A DNA stretch of 6,819 nt from Brooklawnia sp050943675 (GTDB taxonomy: Bacteria > Actinomycetota > Actinomycetes > Propionibacteriales > Propionibacteriaceae), in contig JBMNPP010000148.1 in assembly GCA_050943675.1 (NCBI GenBank), forward strand, positions 1 through 6,819, given 5' to 3'. The stretch's first letter is position 1. Each line of letters starts with the position of its first letter. A program made the translations under genes and the position numbers. This document shows positions 1 through 5,920 of the stretch, one piece after another. Below the pieces are notes generated by a model. That model was not told the origin of the DNA. It worked only from the letters and a program-made list of their open reading frames with translations, and ran no database searches.

Positions 1-867
1 GTGGGTGACTCCATCAATGTGGTCATGGGCATCGTCAATGGCACCACCAACTACATCCTGGACAAGATGACCACCGAGGGCATGGATTACCAGACCGCCC
101 TGGTGCAGGCTCAGGACCTCGGTTATGCCGAGGCCGACCCCACCGCAGATGTCGAGGGCCACGATGCTGCTGCCAAGGCAGCCATCCTCGCCTCGCTGGC
201 CTTCCACACCAGCGTCGATGGCGACCAGGTGCACTGCGAGGGCATCACCAGGGTGGTGCCCGGTGACATCAAGGCGGCCGCCGAAAACGACTGCGTGGTC
301 AAGCTGATAGCCCTGGCCCAGGTTCTTGACGACGGACGCATCTCGGTGCGGGTCCACCCCGCGATGGTGCCGAACACGCACCCGTTGGCCACTGTGGGCG
401 GTGCCTACAACGCGATCTTCGTCGAGGCCGAGGCTGCTGGCCGCCTGATGTTCCTCGGACCCGGAGCCGGTGGCGCACCAACAGCCAGTGCCGTAGTGGG
501 CGACCTGGTCACGGTGGCCCGCAACCGGCATCGGGGCGTCGCCGGGCCACGACAGGTGCTGTACAACCACCTCGAGATGGCACCGATGGATGCGGTACAC
601 ACGCGCTACTACCTGCGGTTCCAGGTCATTGACGCACCCGGTGTGCTGGCCGAGATCGCTGGCATCTTCGCAAGCCACAAGATCTCGGTGCAGATCGTGC
701 AGCAGGGGCCGGCCGATATGACCGGGCGCCACCACGACACCTCGATCGCCGAGTTGAGCATGATGACCCATGTCGCCAACGAGGGTGACGTGCTGAAGTG
801 CGTGGCCGACCTCAAGGCCAGCCCGCCGGTGCGTGGCGAGGTGCGGTTCATGCGAGTGGAGGGTTGA
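1..867 (+). CDS. hom: Homoserine dehydrogenase, C-terminal part (truncated by window start)
   Basis: Catalyses NAD(P)H-dependent reduction of aspartate semialdehyde to homoserine, the branch point to threonine and methionine; cytosolic. Only the last 288 codons are present. The GTG at base 1 is an internal valine codon, because the N-terminal Rossmann domain lies outside the window. Visible residues (window numbering) include GIVNGTTNYIL at 10-20 and the substrate/catalytic block GYAEADPTADVEGHDAAAK at 41-59. E44, D55 and K59 in that block have the same spacing as E208, D219 and K223 of the yeast enzyme. FLGPGAGGAPTASAVVGD follows at 151-168. A C-terminal ACT domain starts near residue 201 (YYLRFQVIDAPGVLAEIAGI), so threonine feedback inhibition is likely from family knowledge. 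The 3' end carries GGAGGG (858-863), which serves as the ribosome binding site of the next gene, starting 3 nt after the TGA. Identity is secure; only truncation limits it. Confidence 0.97.
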   Translation: MGDSINVVMGIVNGTTNYILDKMTTEGMDYQTALVQAQDLGYAEADPTADVEGHDAAAKAAILASLAFHTSVDGDQVHCEGITRVVPGDIKAAAENDCVVKLIALAQVLDDGRISVRVHPAMVPNTHPLATVGGAYNAIFVEAEAAGRLMFLGPGAGGAPTASAVVGDLVTVARNRHRGVAGPRQVLYNHLEMAPMDAVHTRYYLRFQVIDAPGVLAEIAGIFASHKISVQIVQQGPADMTGRHHDTSIAELSMMTHVANEGDVLKCVADLKASPPVRGEVRFMRVEG

Positions 868-870
868 GTC

Positions 871-1488
871 ATGCAACTGGCCTGTCTCGACCTTGAGGGG
901 GTCCTGGTACCCGAGGTGTGGATCGCGGTGGCCGAGCACACCGGCATCGAAGAGCTGCGGCTCACCACGCGGGATATCTCCGATTACGACGAATTGATGA
1001 CCCACCGGTTGCGGGTGCTGGATCGCGAAGGCCTCAAGCTGCCCCAGATCCAGCAGGTCATCTCGACCCTGCGACCGCTGCCGGGCGCGGTGGAGTTCGT
1101 TGATTGGCTGCGCGAGCGCTACCAGGTGATAATCCTGTCGGACACCTTTTACCAGTTCGCTGACCCGCTGATGGCCGAACTCGGGCGGCCAACACTGTTC
1201 TGCCACAAACTCGAGGTGGCCGACGACGGCACAATCACCGGCTACCGGCTGCGGATGCCCGACCAGAAGCGGCACGCCATCATCGCGCTGCAGGGTCTGA
1301 ACTTCGCCTGCATCGCGGCTGGTGATTCGTATAACGACACCTCGATGCTCGGCCAGGCCGACGCCGGCATCCTGTTCAGCGCACCACAGCGGGTGATAGA
1401 CGAATTCCCGCAGTTCGAGGTAACGACAAATTACGACGAATTGCGGGCTGCCTTCACCCGCGCCAGCCAGGCCTTGACCAGTAATTGA
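871..1488 (+). CDS. thrH: ThrH-type HAD phosphatase: phosphoserine phosphatase / phosphoserine:homoserine phosphotransferase
   Basis: A 205-residue HAD-superfamily protein that closely matches my recollection of Pseudomonas aeruginosa ThrH, which is also 205 aa. That enzyme dephosphorylates phosphoserine and can pass the phosphate to homoserine, making O-phosphohomoserine. Motif I is CLDLEGVLVPE (5-15), with nucleophile D7 and Glu9 where most HAD enzymes have Asp; DLEG is characteristic of ThrH. Other signatures are TTRDISDYDELM (32-43), GAVEFVDWLRERYQVIILSD (72-91, motif II Ser90), motif III K133 (DQKRH) and motif IV GDSYNDTSML (151-160, D152 and D156). The ATG at 871 has GGAGGG 7 nt upstream. 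It starts 3 nt after hom, so cotranscription and translational coupling are likely. The position corresponds to thrC-thrB in other actinobacteria, which suggests a role as a homoserine kinase substitute. A plain serine-pathway phosphatase remains possible. Family call firm, in vivo reaction inferred. Confidence 0.92.
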   Translation: MQLACLDLEGVLVPEVWIAVAEHTGIEELRLTTRDISDYDELMTHRLRVLDREGLKLPQIQQVISTLRPLPGAVEFVDWLRERYQVIILSDTFYQFADPLMAELGRPTLFCHKLEVADDGTITGYRLRMPDQKRHAIIALQGLNFACIAAGDSYNDTSMLGQADAGILFSAPQRVIDEFPQFEVTTNYDELRAAFTRASQALTSN

Positions 1489-1528
1489 TGCCAACCGGCA
1501 ATCGAATGTCAGTAATCATGGGTGCCTT

Positions 1529-1559
1529 TTGGCTGAACCGGTGCGGGTGCTGCTAACCT
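1529..1559 (+). promoter_or_regulatory. Putative sigma-A-type promoter upstream of rho
   Basis: A -35-like TTGGCT (1529-1534) and a -10-like TAACCT (1554-1559) are separated by 19 nt, which is longer than the ideal 17. Transcription would start near 1566 and give a rho leader of about 190 nt. The 1489-1756 gap needs a promoter only if rho is not solely read from hom-thrH. No convincing intrinsic terminator follows thrH: a small stem at 1489-1500 (TGCC-AACC-GGCA) lacks a T tract. A second TAACCT at 1678-1683 has no matching -35 box. Prediction by eye only. Confidence 0.4.
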
Positions 1560-1571
1560 TGTTTGCAGCAC
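1547..1571 (+). repeat. Perfect 7-bp inverted repeat flanking the putative rho -10 box
   Basis: GTGCTGC (1547-1553) and GCAGCAC (1565-1571) are exact reverse complements around an 11-nt spacer containing the putative -10 TAACCT. This geometry fits a dimeric repressor operator. It could also be an RNA hairpin if transcription reads through from thrH. No T tract follows, so it is not an intrinsic terminator. Confidence 0.5.
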
Positions 1572-1587
1572 GGCGGTCAATCGCCGG

Positions 1588-1613
1588 CATGTGGCCGATA
1601 CATCGGCCCCATG
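1588..1613 (+). repeat. Near-palindromic hairpin in the rho leader
   Basis: CATG-T-GGCCGA (1588-1598) pairs with TCGGCC-C-CATG (1603-1613) around a four-base TACA loop, giving 6 + 4 base pairs with one T/C mismatch. It lies in the presumed 5' untranslated region of rho. A smaller stem, CGGCG-GTCAAT-CGCCG (1571-1586), sits immediately before it. No T run follows, so a regulatory RNA structure or protein site is more likely than a terminator. Confidence 0.5.
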
Positions 1614-1721
1614 TGTCCCGTAACCGGACGCACCATCCAGTTTGTTGAACGGTACTCATACGGGATCAGCACACCCATAACCTTCCGCGTGTCGTCTCCT
1701 TGTGGTCGAGCGCGGAGCATC

Positions 1722-1741
1722 GGGGCTGCGGGGGCAGCTCT
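1722..1741 (+). promoter_or_regulatory. Hairpin abutting the rho ribosome binding site
   Basis: GGGGCTGC (1722-1729) and GCAGCTCT (1734-1741) form an 8-pair stem (core GCTGC/GCAGC, two G-U pairs) with a GGGG loop. It ends 1 nt before the Shine-Dalgarno AGGAAAGG at 1743-1750. Its closeness could affect ribosome access or mRNA stability. This is inferred from pairing only; no folding energy was computed. Confidence 0.4.
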
Positions 1742-1742
1742 C

Positions 1743-1750
1743 AGGAAAGG
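1743..1750 (+). promoter_or_regulatory. Ribosome binding site that sets the rho start
   Basis: AGGAAAGG lies 6 nt before GTG at 1757. The frame stays open upstream to a TTG at 1700, but that codon is preceded by pyrimidine-rich CGTGTCGTCTCC with no Shine-Dalgarno. The 19 extra residues do not resemble Rho, so GTG 1757 is preferred. Confidence 0.8.
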
Positions 1751-1756
1751 AATCTC

Positions 1757-3547
1757 GTGAGCGAGACTGCATCGAGCACGCAGGCGCTGTCGTCGATGTT
1801 GCTACCCGAGCTGAAGAAGGTCGCCCAGAGCATGGGCATCAAGGGAGCAAGCGCCATGCGCAAGGCTGATCTTGTAGCAGCAATCGCTGCGGCGCAGGGC
1901 GGATCGCGTCCTGTCGGGCAGCAGAAGAAGGCGGCCCAGGCCGAACAGCTTCCGGTGGAGCCCCCGGCCGAATCGAAGTCAGACCAGGGCGAAGAACCGG
2001 CCAAGTCGCGCCGGAGCCGCCGCCAGCGTGCCCAGGACAGTGGGCAACCGGCCAATAATGACCGGCAGCGTCCCGCCGAGGCTGCCGATGAGCCGCGATC
2101 ATCAAGTGATGGTCAGCCTGCCGATGCCGCAGGTGATGACGTGGGCGCGCGCCTGGCCGCGCTGAGTCAGGACCCGAAGGTACGCGAGCGGTTGCGCGAG
2201 CGCGAGAGTTCGCGTCCCAAGAAGGATCCCCAATCTGAAGGTGAAGAGACCCCCAGCCAACCGGCCCCGCAGCAGCAACGTTCCCAGCAGGGTGACCAGC
2301 AGCAGCAGAGTGGTTCGCGGCGTTCCCGTAGCCGTCGGCAGCGTGACCGCAGCGGACGACGTCCCCGTAGTGGTGGCAACGAACTCGACCGGGTCGACGA
2401 CTCGGTGCGTGAGGACGACGTCCTGATCGAGGTCAAGGGCATCCTCGACGTGCTCGACAACTATGCCTTCGTCCGCACCTCTGGTTACCTGCCGAGCCCC
2501 AACGATGCCTATGTTTCATTGTCGATGGTGCGCAGGAACGGGCTGCGAAAGGGTGATGTCATCACCGGTGCCATCCGGCAGCCGCGCGATGGGGAACGCC
2601 GTGAGAAGTACAACCCCCTGGTGCGCCTGGACACCGTCAACGGCACCGATCCCGAGGCGATGAAGGACCGGCCCGATTTCGCCAAGCTGACCCCGCTCTA
2701 CCCCCAGCAGCGGCTGCGGATGGAGACCACGCCGCAGAATATGACCGGTCGCATAATCGACCTGGTCAGCCCCATCGGCAAGGGCCAGCGTGGCCTGATC
2801 GTCTCGCCGCCGAAGGCTGGCAAGACGATGGTCCTGCAGGCGGTCGCCAATGCAATCACCACCAACAACCCGGAAGTACACCTGATGGTCGTCCTGGTGG
2901 ACGAGCGTCCCGAAGAAGTCACCGACTTCCAGCGCACCACCACCGGCGAGGTCATTGCCTCGACCTTCGACCGTCCTGCCGAGGATCACACGACCATCGC
3001 CGAGCTGGCGATCGAACGCGCCAAGCGGCTGGTCGAGCTGGGCCGCGACGTGGTCGTCCTGCTCGATGGCATCACCCGGTTGGGACGCGCCTACAACCTG
3101 TCGGCCCCGGCCTCCGGCCGAATCCTGTCCGGTGGTGTCGACTCGGCAGCGCTCTACCCGCCCAAGAAGTTCTTCGGCGCCGCCCGCAATATCGAGGACG
3201 GCGGCTCGCTGACGATCCTGGCCACCGCCCTGGTCGAAACCGGCTCCAAGATGGACGAGGTCATCTTCGAGGAATTCAAGGGCACTGGCAACATGGAGCT
3301 CAAGCTCAGCCGGCAGCTCGCAGACAAGCGTATTTACCCCGCCATCGATGTGGACGCCTCAGGCACGCGCCGCGAGGAATTGCTGATGGGTCGCGCCGAG
3401 CTCGACATCATCTGGAAGCTGCGCCGGGTGCTGTCCGGTATGGAGGACCAGGCCGCTCTGGAGATGCTGCTCAGCAGAATGCGCAAGACCAACAACAACC
3501 CGGAATTCCTGGTCCTGATCAGCCGCACCACCCCTGGCAACGACTGA
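1757..3547 (+). CDS. rho: Transcription termination factor Rho
   Basis: Hexameric RNA-dependent ATPase/helicase that terminates transcription; 596 aa from GTG 1757. Residues 9-46 form a Rho_N (SAP-like) domain. Residues about 47-220 are a long low-complexity insertion rich in Gln, Arg, Ser, Pro and Glu, typical of actinobacterial Rho and absent from the roughly 419-aa E. coli protein. The cold-shock RNA-binding domain starts near 222 (VLIEVKGIL). The ATPase core has Walker A SPPKAGKTM (350-358; K353 and K356 match E. coli K181 and K184), DERPEE from 382 (E. coli D210-R212) and Walker B VVVLLDG (432-438). The R-loop GSKMDE (496-501) contains K498, equivalent to K326. All core positions compared keep one constant offset (172) to E. 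coli, so the core aligns without gaps. F391 and G438 replace E. coli M219 and S266, positions tied to bicyclomycin resistance. The structured leader suggests autoregulation, as known for E. coli rho. Confidence 0.97.
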   Translation: MSETASSTQALSSMLLPELKKVAQSMGIKGASAMRKADLVAAIAAAQGGSRPVGQQKKAAQAEQLPVEPPAESKSDQGEEPAKSRRSRRQRAQDSGQPANNDRQRPAEAADEPRSSSDGQPADAAGDDVGARLAALSQDPKVRERLRERESSRPKKDPQSEGEETPSQPAPQQQRSQQGDQQQQSGSRRSRSRRQRDRSGRRPRSGGNELDRVDDSVREDDVLIEVKGILDVLDNYAFVRTSGYLPSPNDAYVSLSMVRRNGLRKGDVITGAIRQPRDGERREKYNPLVRLDTVNGTDPEAMKDRPDFAKLTPLYPQQRLRMETTPQNMTGRIIDLVSPIGKGQRGLIVSPPKAGKTMVLQAVANAITTNNPEVHLMVVLVDERPEEVTDFQRTTTGEVIASTFDRPAEDHTTIAELAIERAKRLVELGRDVVVLLDGITRLGRAYNLSAPASGRILSGGVDSAALYPPKKFFGAARNIEDGGSLTILATALVETGSKMDEVIFEEFKGTGNMELKLSRQLADKRIYPAIDVDASGTRREELLMGRAELDIIWKLRRVLSGMEDQAALEMLLSRMRKTNNNPEFLVLISRTTPGND

Positions 3548-3578
3548 GTCAGAGCCTGCCCGGGCACAGGAACGTGAG

Positions 3579-3607
3579 TTGGAATGCTGGGCGAAGCGGA
3601 GTAAACT
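3579..3607 (+). promoter_or_regulatory. Promoter of rpmE
   Basis: TTGGAA (3579-3584) and TAAACT (3602-3607) are separated by exactly 17 nt, each matching 4 of 6 sigma-70/SigA consensus bases including the key TTG and TA...T positions. The start site would be near 3614, leaving a leader of about 80 nt before rpmE. The 146-nt rho-rpmE gap has no convincing intrinsic terminator; TGCCCGGGCA (3557-3566) is a short palindrome without a T tract. Confidence 0.65.
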
Positions 3608-3693
3608 CGCCCCTCGGCGCCGGTTCACGCCGCGGCACGCATCAAGCAGCCATCGAAATGACAGGCGACCCGGCACGACGACAAGGAGAAATC

Positions 3694-3912
3694 ATGAAGC
3701 AGGGCACCCACCCGGCCTACCACGAGGTCAAGGTCGTGTGCACGTGTGGTAACCAGTTCACCACCCGTAGCACCCACAAGTCTGATGTGATGAGCGCCGA
3801 CGTGTGCTCCGAATGCCACCCCTTCTACACCGGTCGGCAGAAGATCCTCGACACCGGTGGTCGCGTGGCTCGCTTCCAGCGTCGTTACGGAAACAAGGAC
3901 GCCAAGAAGTAG
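3694..3912 (+). CDS. rpmE: 50S ribosomal protein bL31, zinc-binding form
   Basis: A 72-residue large-subunit protein (usual length about 70) that helps bridge the two ribosomal subunits. Family landmarks are MKQGTHPAYHEV at the start, HPFYTGRQKILDTGGRV (42-58) and FQRRYG (61-66). C16 and C18 (CTC) with C38 and C41 (CSEC) form the zinc site, making this the C+ form rather than the zinc-free paralogue made under zinc limitation. ATG 3694 has AAGGAG 5 nt upstream (3683-3688). The frame opens further upstream but has no L31-like sequence there. It has its own likely promoter and is followed 10 nt later by a strong terminator, so it is probably transcribed largely as a single gene, in keeping with the high demand for a ribosomal protein. 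Identity is certain. Confidence 0.98.
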   Translation: MKQGTHPAYHEVKVVCTCGNQFTTRSTHKSDVMSADVCSECHPFYTGRQKILDTGGRVARFQRRYGNKDAKK

Positions 3913-3922
3913 CAACAGTCTG

Positions 3923-3968
3923 CAGGCGCTGGTCGGCGATTCGGTCGTCCAGCGCCTGTTTCATTGTT
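3923..3968 (+). terminator. Rho-independent terminator after rpmE
   Basis: A perfect 10-bp GC-rich stem, CAGGCGCTGG (3923-3932) with CCAGCGCCTG (3949-3958), encloses a 16-nt loop and is followed by T-rich TTTCATTGTT (3959-3968). It sits 10 nt after the rpmE stop and 27 nt before the prfA start. The T tract is interrupted and the loop is large, so partial read-through into prfA is plausible. Confidence 0.8.
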
Positions 3969-3995
3969 GCCCCGTGAGCCTGTCGAGGAGGACCG

Positions 3996-5066
3996 ATGTT
4001 CGAGGCCGCTGAACCGATGCGTGCTGAATATGCCGCACTCCAGGTACAGATGTCAGACCCGGCAGTGCTGGCTGATATGCGCAAGTCACGCCAGGTTGGA
4101 CGGCGCTACGCCGAACTCGGTCAGATCGTCAAGGCCCTGGACGAATACGACGAACTGACTGCTGACGAACGGGCTGCCGCTGAACTGGCTGCCGAGGACC
4201 CGTCATTCGCCGCCGAGCACGAACAGATCAGCCAGCGACTGGCAGAGGTCACCCAGAAACTGACTGCACTGCTTGCCCCTCGTGATCCCAATGACGACAG
4301 CGACGCCATCATCGAGATCAAGTCTGGTGAGGGGGGCGAGGAATCGGCCCTGTTCGCAGCCGACCTGCTCGAGATGTACACCAGGTATGGCGAGACCCGG
4401 GGCTGGAAGCTGCAGGTGCTGGACTCCGAAACCACTGACCTTGGTGGCATCAAGACCGCCACCATCGCGGTGCGCGCGCCGCACGCTGAACCGGGCCAGG
4501 CGCCCTATGGGGTGCTGAAGTTCGAGGGCGGTGTGCACAGGGTGCAGCGGGTACCGGTCACCGAATCACAGGGGCGCATCCACACCTCGGCAGCCGGGGT
4601 GCTGGTGATGCCTGATGTCGAGCCCGATGAGATCCAGATCAACGATGATGACCTGCGCGTCGATGTCTACCGTTCCAGCGGCAAGGGTGGCCAGGGCGTC
4701 AACACAACGGATTCGGCGGTGCGCATCACCCACCTGCCCACCGGCATCGTGGTCACCTGCCAGGACGAGCGCAGCCAGCTGCAGAACCGGGAGCAGGCGA
4801 TGCGGATCCTGCGCGCCAGGCTGGTGGCCCAGCAGGAAGAGGAATCTGCCCAGGCGGCAGCTGCCGCGCGCAAGTCACAGGTTCGTACCGTGGACCGCTC
4901 CGAACGGATCCGCACCTACAACTTCCCGGAGAACCGGATAACCGACCACCGGATCGGATTCAAGGCCCACAATCTCGACGCGGTGTTGACTGGCGAACTG
5001 GGCCCGGTGATCGAGGCCCTGCAAGAGGCCGACCTTGCCGAGCGATTGGCCCAGGTAGGTCAATGA
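3996..5066 (+). CDS. prfA: Peptide chain release factor 1 (RF1)
   Basis: Reads UAA and UAG stop codons in the ribosomal A site and triggers peptide release; 356 aa, the usual family length. Residues 1-95 are the helical N-terminal domain. The PCRF region begins with IIEIKSGEGGEESALFAADL (105-124). The stop-codon recognition motif is P187-V188-T189 (RVQRVPVTESQGRIHTSA), a PxT-type motif that marks RF1 and rules out RF2, which has SPF. The catalytic GGQ is G231-G232-Q233 within SSGKGGQGVNTTDSAVR. The C-terminal part has RTYNFPENRITDHRIG (306-321). ATG 3996 has a strong GAGGAGG at 3985-3991, 4 nt upstream. Its TGA overlaps the ATG of prmC, whose product methylates Q233. I see no clear promoter in the short gap after the rpmE terminator, so expression may rely on read-through or a promoter I cannot recognise. 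Identity is certain. Confidence 0.98.
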   Translation: MFEAAEPMRAEYAALQVQMSDPAVLADMRKSRQVGRRYAELGQIVKALDEYDELTADERAAAELAAEDPSFAAEHEQISQRLAEVTQKLTALLAPRDPNDDSDAIIEIKSGEGGEESALFAADLLEMYTRYGETRGWKLQVLDSETTDLGGIKTATIAVRAPHAEPGQAPYGVLKFEGGVHRVQRVPVTESQGRIHTSAAGVLVMPDVEPDEIQINDDDLRVDVYRSSGKGGQGVNTTDSAVRITHLPTGIVVTCQDERSQLQNREQAMRILRARLVAQQEEESAQAAAAARKSQVRTVDRSERIRTYNFPENRITDHRIGFKAHNLDAVLTGELGPVIEALQEADLAERLAQVGQ

Positions 5067-5920
5067 GCCCGCGGCCGGCAGTCGCCCAGGGCTGGGCGCA
5101 GGCCAGGTTGCGTGGGGCCGGCATTGCCTCGCCGCAGGCGGAGGCCCGGATCCTGCTGCAGCACGTGACAGGCCTGCGTCCCACTGAATTGCTGGTTGCC
5201 CGGGAGTTGGCTCCCGAGGTCATGGCCAGGTTCGAGCAGGTCGTCGAGCAACGCTGTTCGGGTGTGCCGCTGCAACACCTGACCGGTGAGGCGTGGTTTC
5301 GTGGTATCAGGCTTTCTGTCGGACCGGGGGTCTTCATCCCGCGCCCCGAAACCGAACTGGTCGCCGGTGCAGCCATTGAACACGCGAAGGCATTGAGTGC
5401 CCCGGTGGTGGTTGAGCTGTGTGCCGGTTCTGGTGCGATCAGCGCTGCAGTGGCCAACGAGGTCGACCACGCGACAGTGCTGGCGGTTGAAAAGCACGCT
5501 GAGGCCTACCAGTGGTTGGGGCGCAACCTGACTGGTACCGGGGTGCAGTTGGTGCATGCCGACATGGTCGAGGCACTGCCTGAACTGGATGGCCGGGTCG
5601 ACATCGTGGTGGCCAACCCACCCTATGTGCCGTTGGTCGACCGTGCGGCGCTCCCCGGCGACGTGCGAGATCACGACCCGGACACTGCCCTGTATGCAGG
5701 CCCGGACGGTCTGGACGCCATCGAGGTCGTGGCGCAGGTGGCGGCCAGGCTCCTGCGAGGTGGGGGACTGGTTGTCATCGAGCACGGGGACGACCAGGCT
5801 GCGCAGTCGCTCGCCCTGCTGGCTGCGGCAGGTTTCACTGACCTGGCCGGCCACCACGATCTCGCGGGCCGTGACAGGTTCGTGACAGGATGGCGTGGTG
5901 AGCGAAATGTCGAGCCCTGA
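5063..5920 (+). CDS. prmC: Release factor glutamine N5-methyltransferase PrmC (HemK)
   Basis: SAM-dependent enzyme that methylates the glutamine of the GGQ motif in RF1 and RF2, raising termination efficiency; 285 aa, normal length. The N-terminal helical substrate-binding domain covers about residues 1-85. Next come GPGVFIPRPETELV (87-100), a family signature, and the SAM-binding motif I VVVELCAGSGAISAAV (115-130). The catalytic NPPYVP is at 185-190, where Asn-Pro-Pro-Tyr positions the target glutamine. ELCAGSG in place of DLGTGSG looks like the variant seen in other actinobacterial HemK proteins. The gene starts in a 4-nt ATGA overlap with prfA, so enzyme and substrate are translationally coupled. 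AGG at 5053-5055 is a modest Shine-Dalgarno. The 3' end overlaps tsaC by 23 nt. It was once misnamed a haem-synthesis gene (hemK); the motifs place it clearly in PrmC. Confidence 0.96.
   Translation: MSPRPAVAQGWAQARLRGAGIASPQAEARILLQHVTGLRPTELLVARELAPEVMARFEQVVEQRCSGVPLQHLTGEAWFRGIRLSVGPGVFIPRPETELVAGAAIEHAKALSAPVVVELCAGSGAISAAVANEVDHATVLAVEKHAEAYQWLGRNLTGTGVQLVHADMVEALPELDGRVDIVVANPPYVPLVDRAALPGDVRDHDPDTALYAGPDGLDAIEVVAQVAARLLRGGGLVVIEHGDDQAAQSLALLAAAGFTDLAGHHDLAGRDRFVTGWRGERNVEP
5887..5890 (+). promoter_or_regulatory. Shine-Dalgarno deciding the tsaC start
   Basis: AGGA inside the end of prmC lies 7 nt before GTG 5898. It is only 4 nt from GTG 5895 and 16 nt from ATG 5907, so GTG 5898 has the best spacing. 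GTG 5895 cannot be ruled out and would add one residue. Confidence 0.5.

Noticed and set aside
1486..1506. Possible terminator after thrH (TGCC-AACC-GGCA stem)
   Set aside because: Only 4 solid base pairs with a bulge beyond, and no T run downstream.
1700..1756. 19-residue upstream extension of rho from TTG 1700
   Set aside because: It has no Shine-Dalgarno, the residues are unlike Rho, and GTG 1757 has AGGAAAGG at good spacing.
3555..3570. Possible terminator after rho (TGCCCGGGCA palindrome)
   Set aside because: The stem is very short once a loop is allowed, outer pairs need a bulge, and no T tract follows.
3574..3693. 40-codon upstream extension of the rpmE frame
   Set aside because: It would start before the predicted -10 box and has no L31 homology; ATG 3694 has AAGGAG in place and gives the normal 72-aa length.
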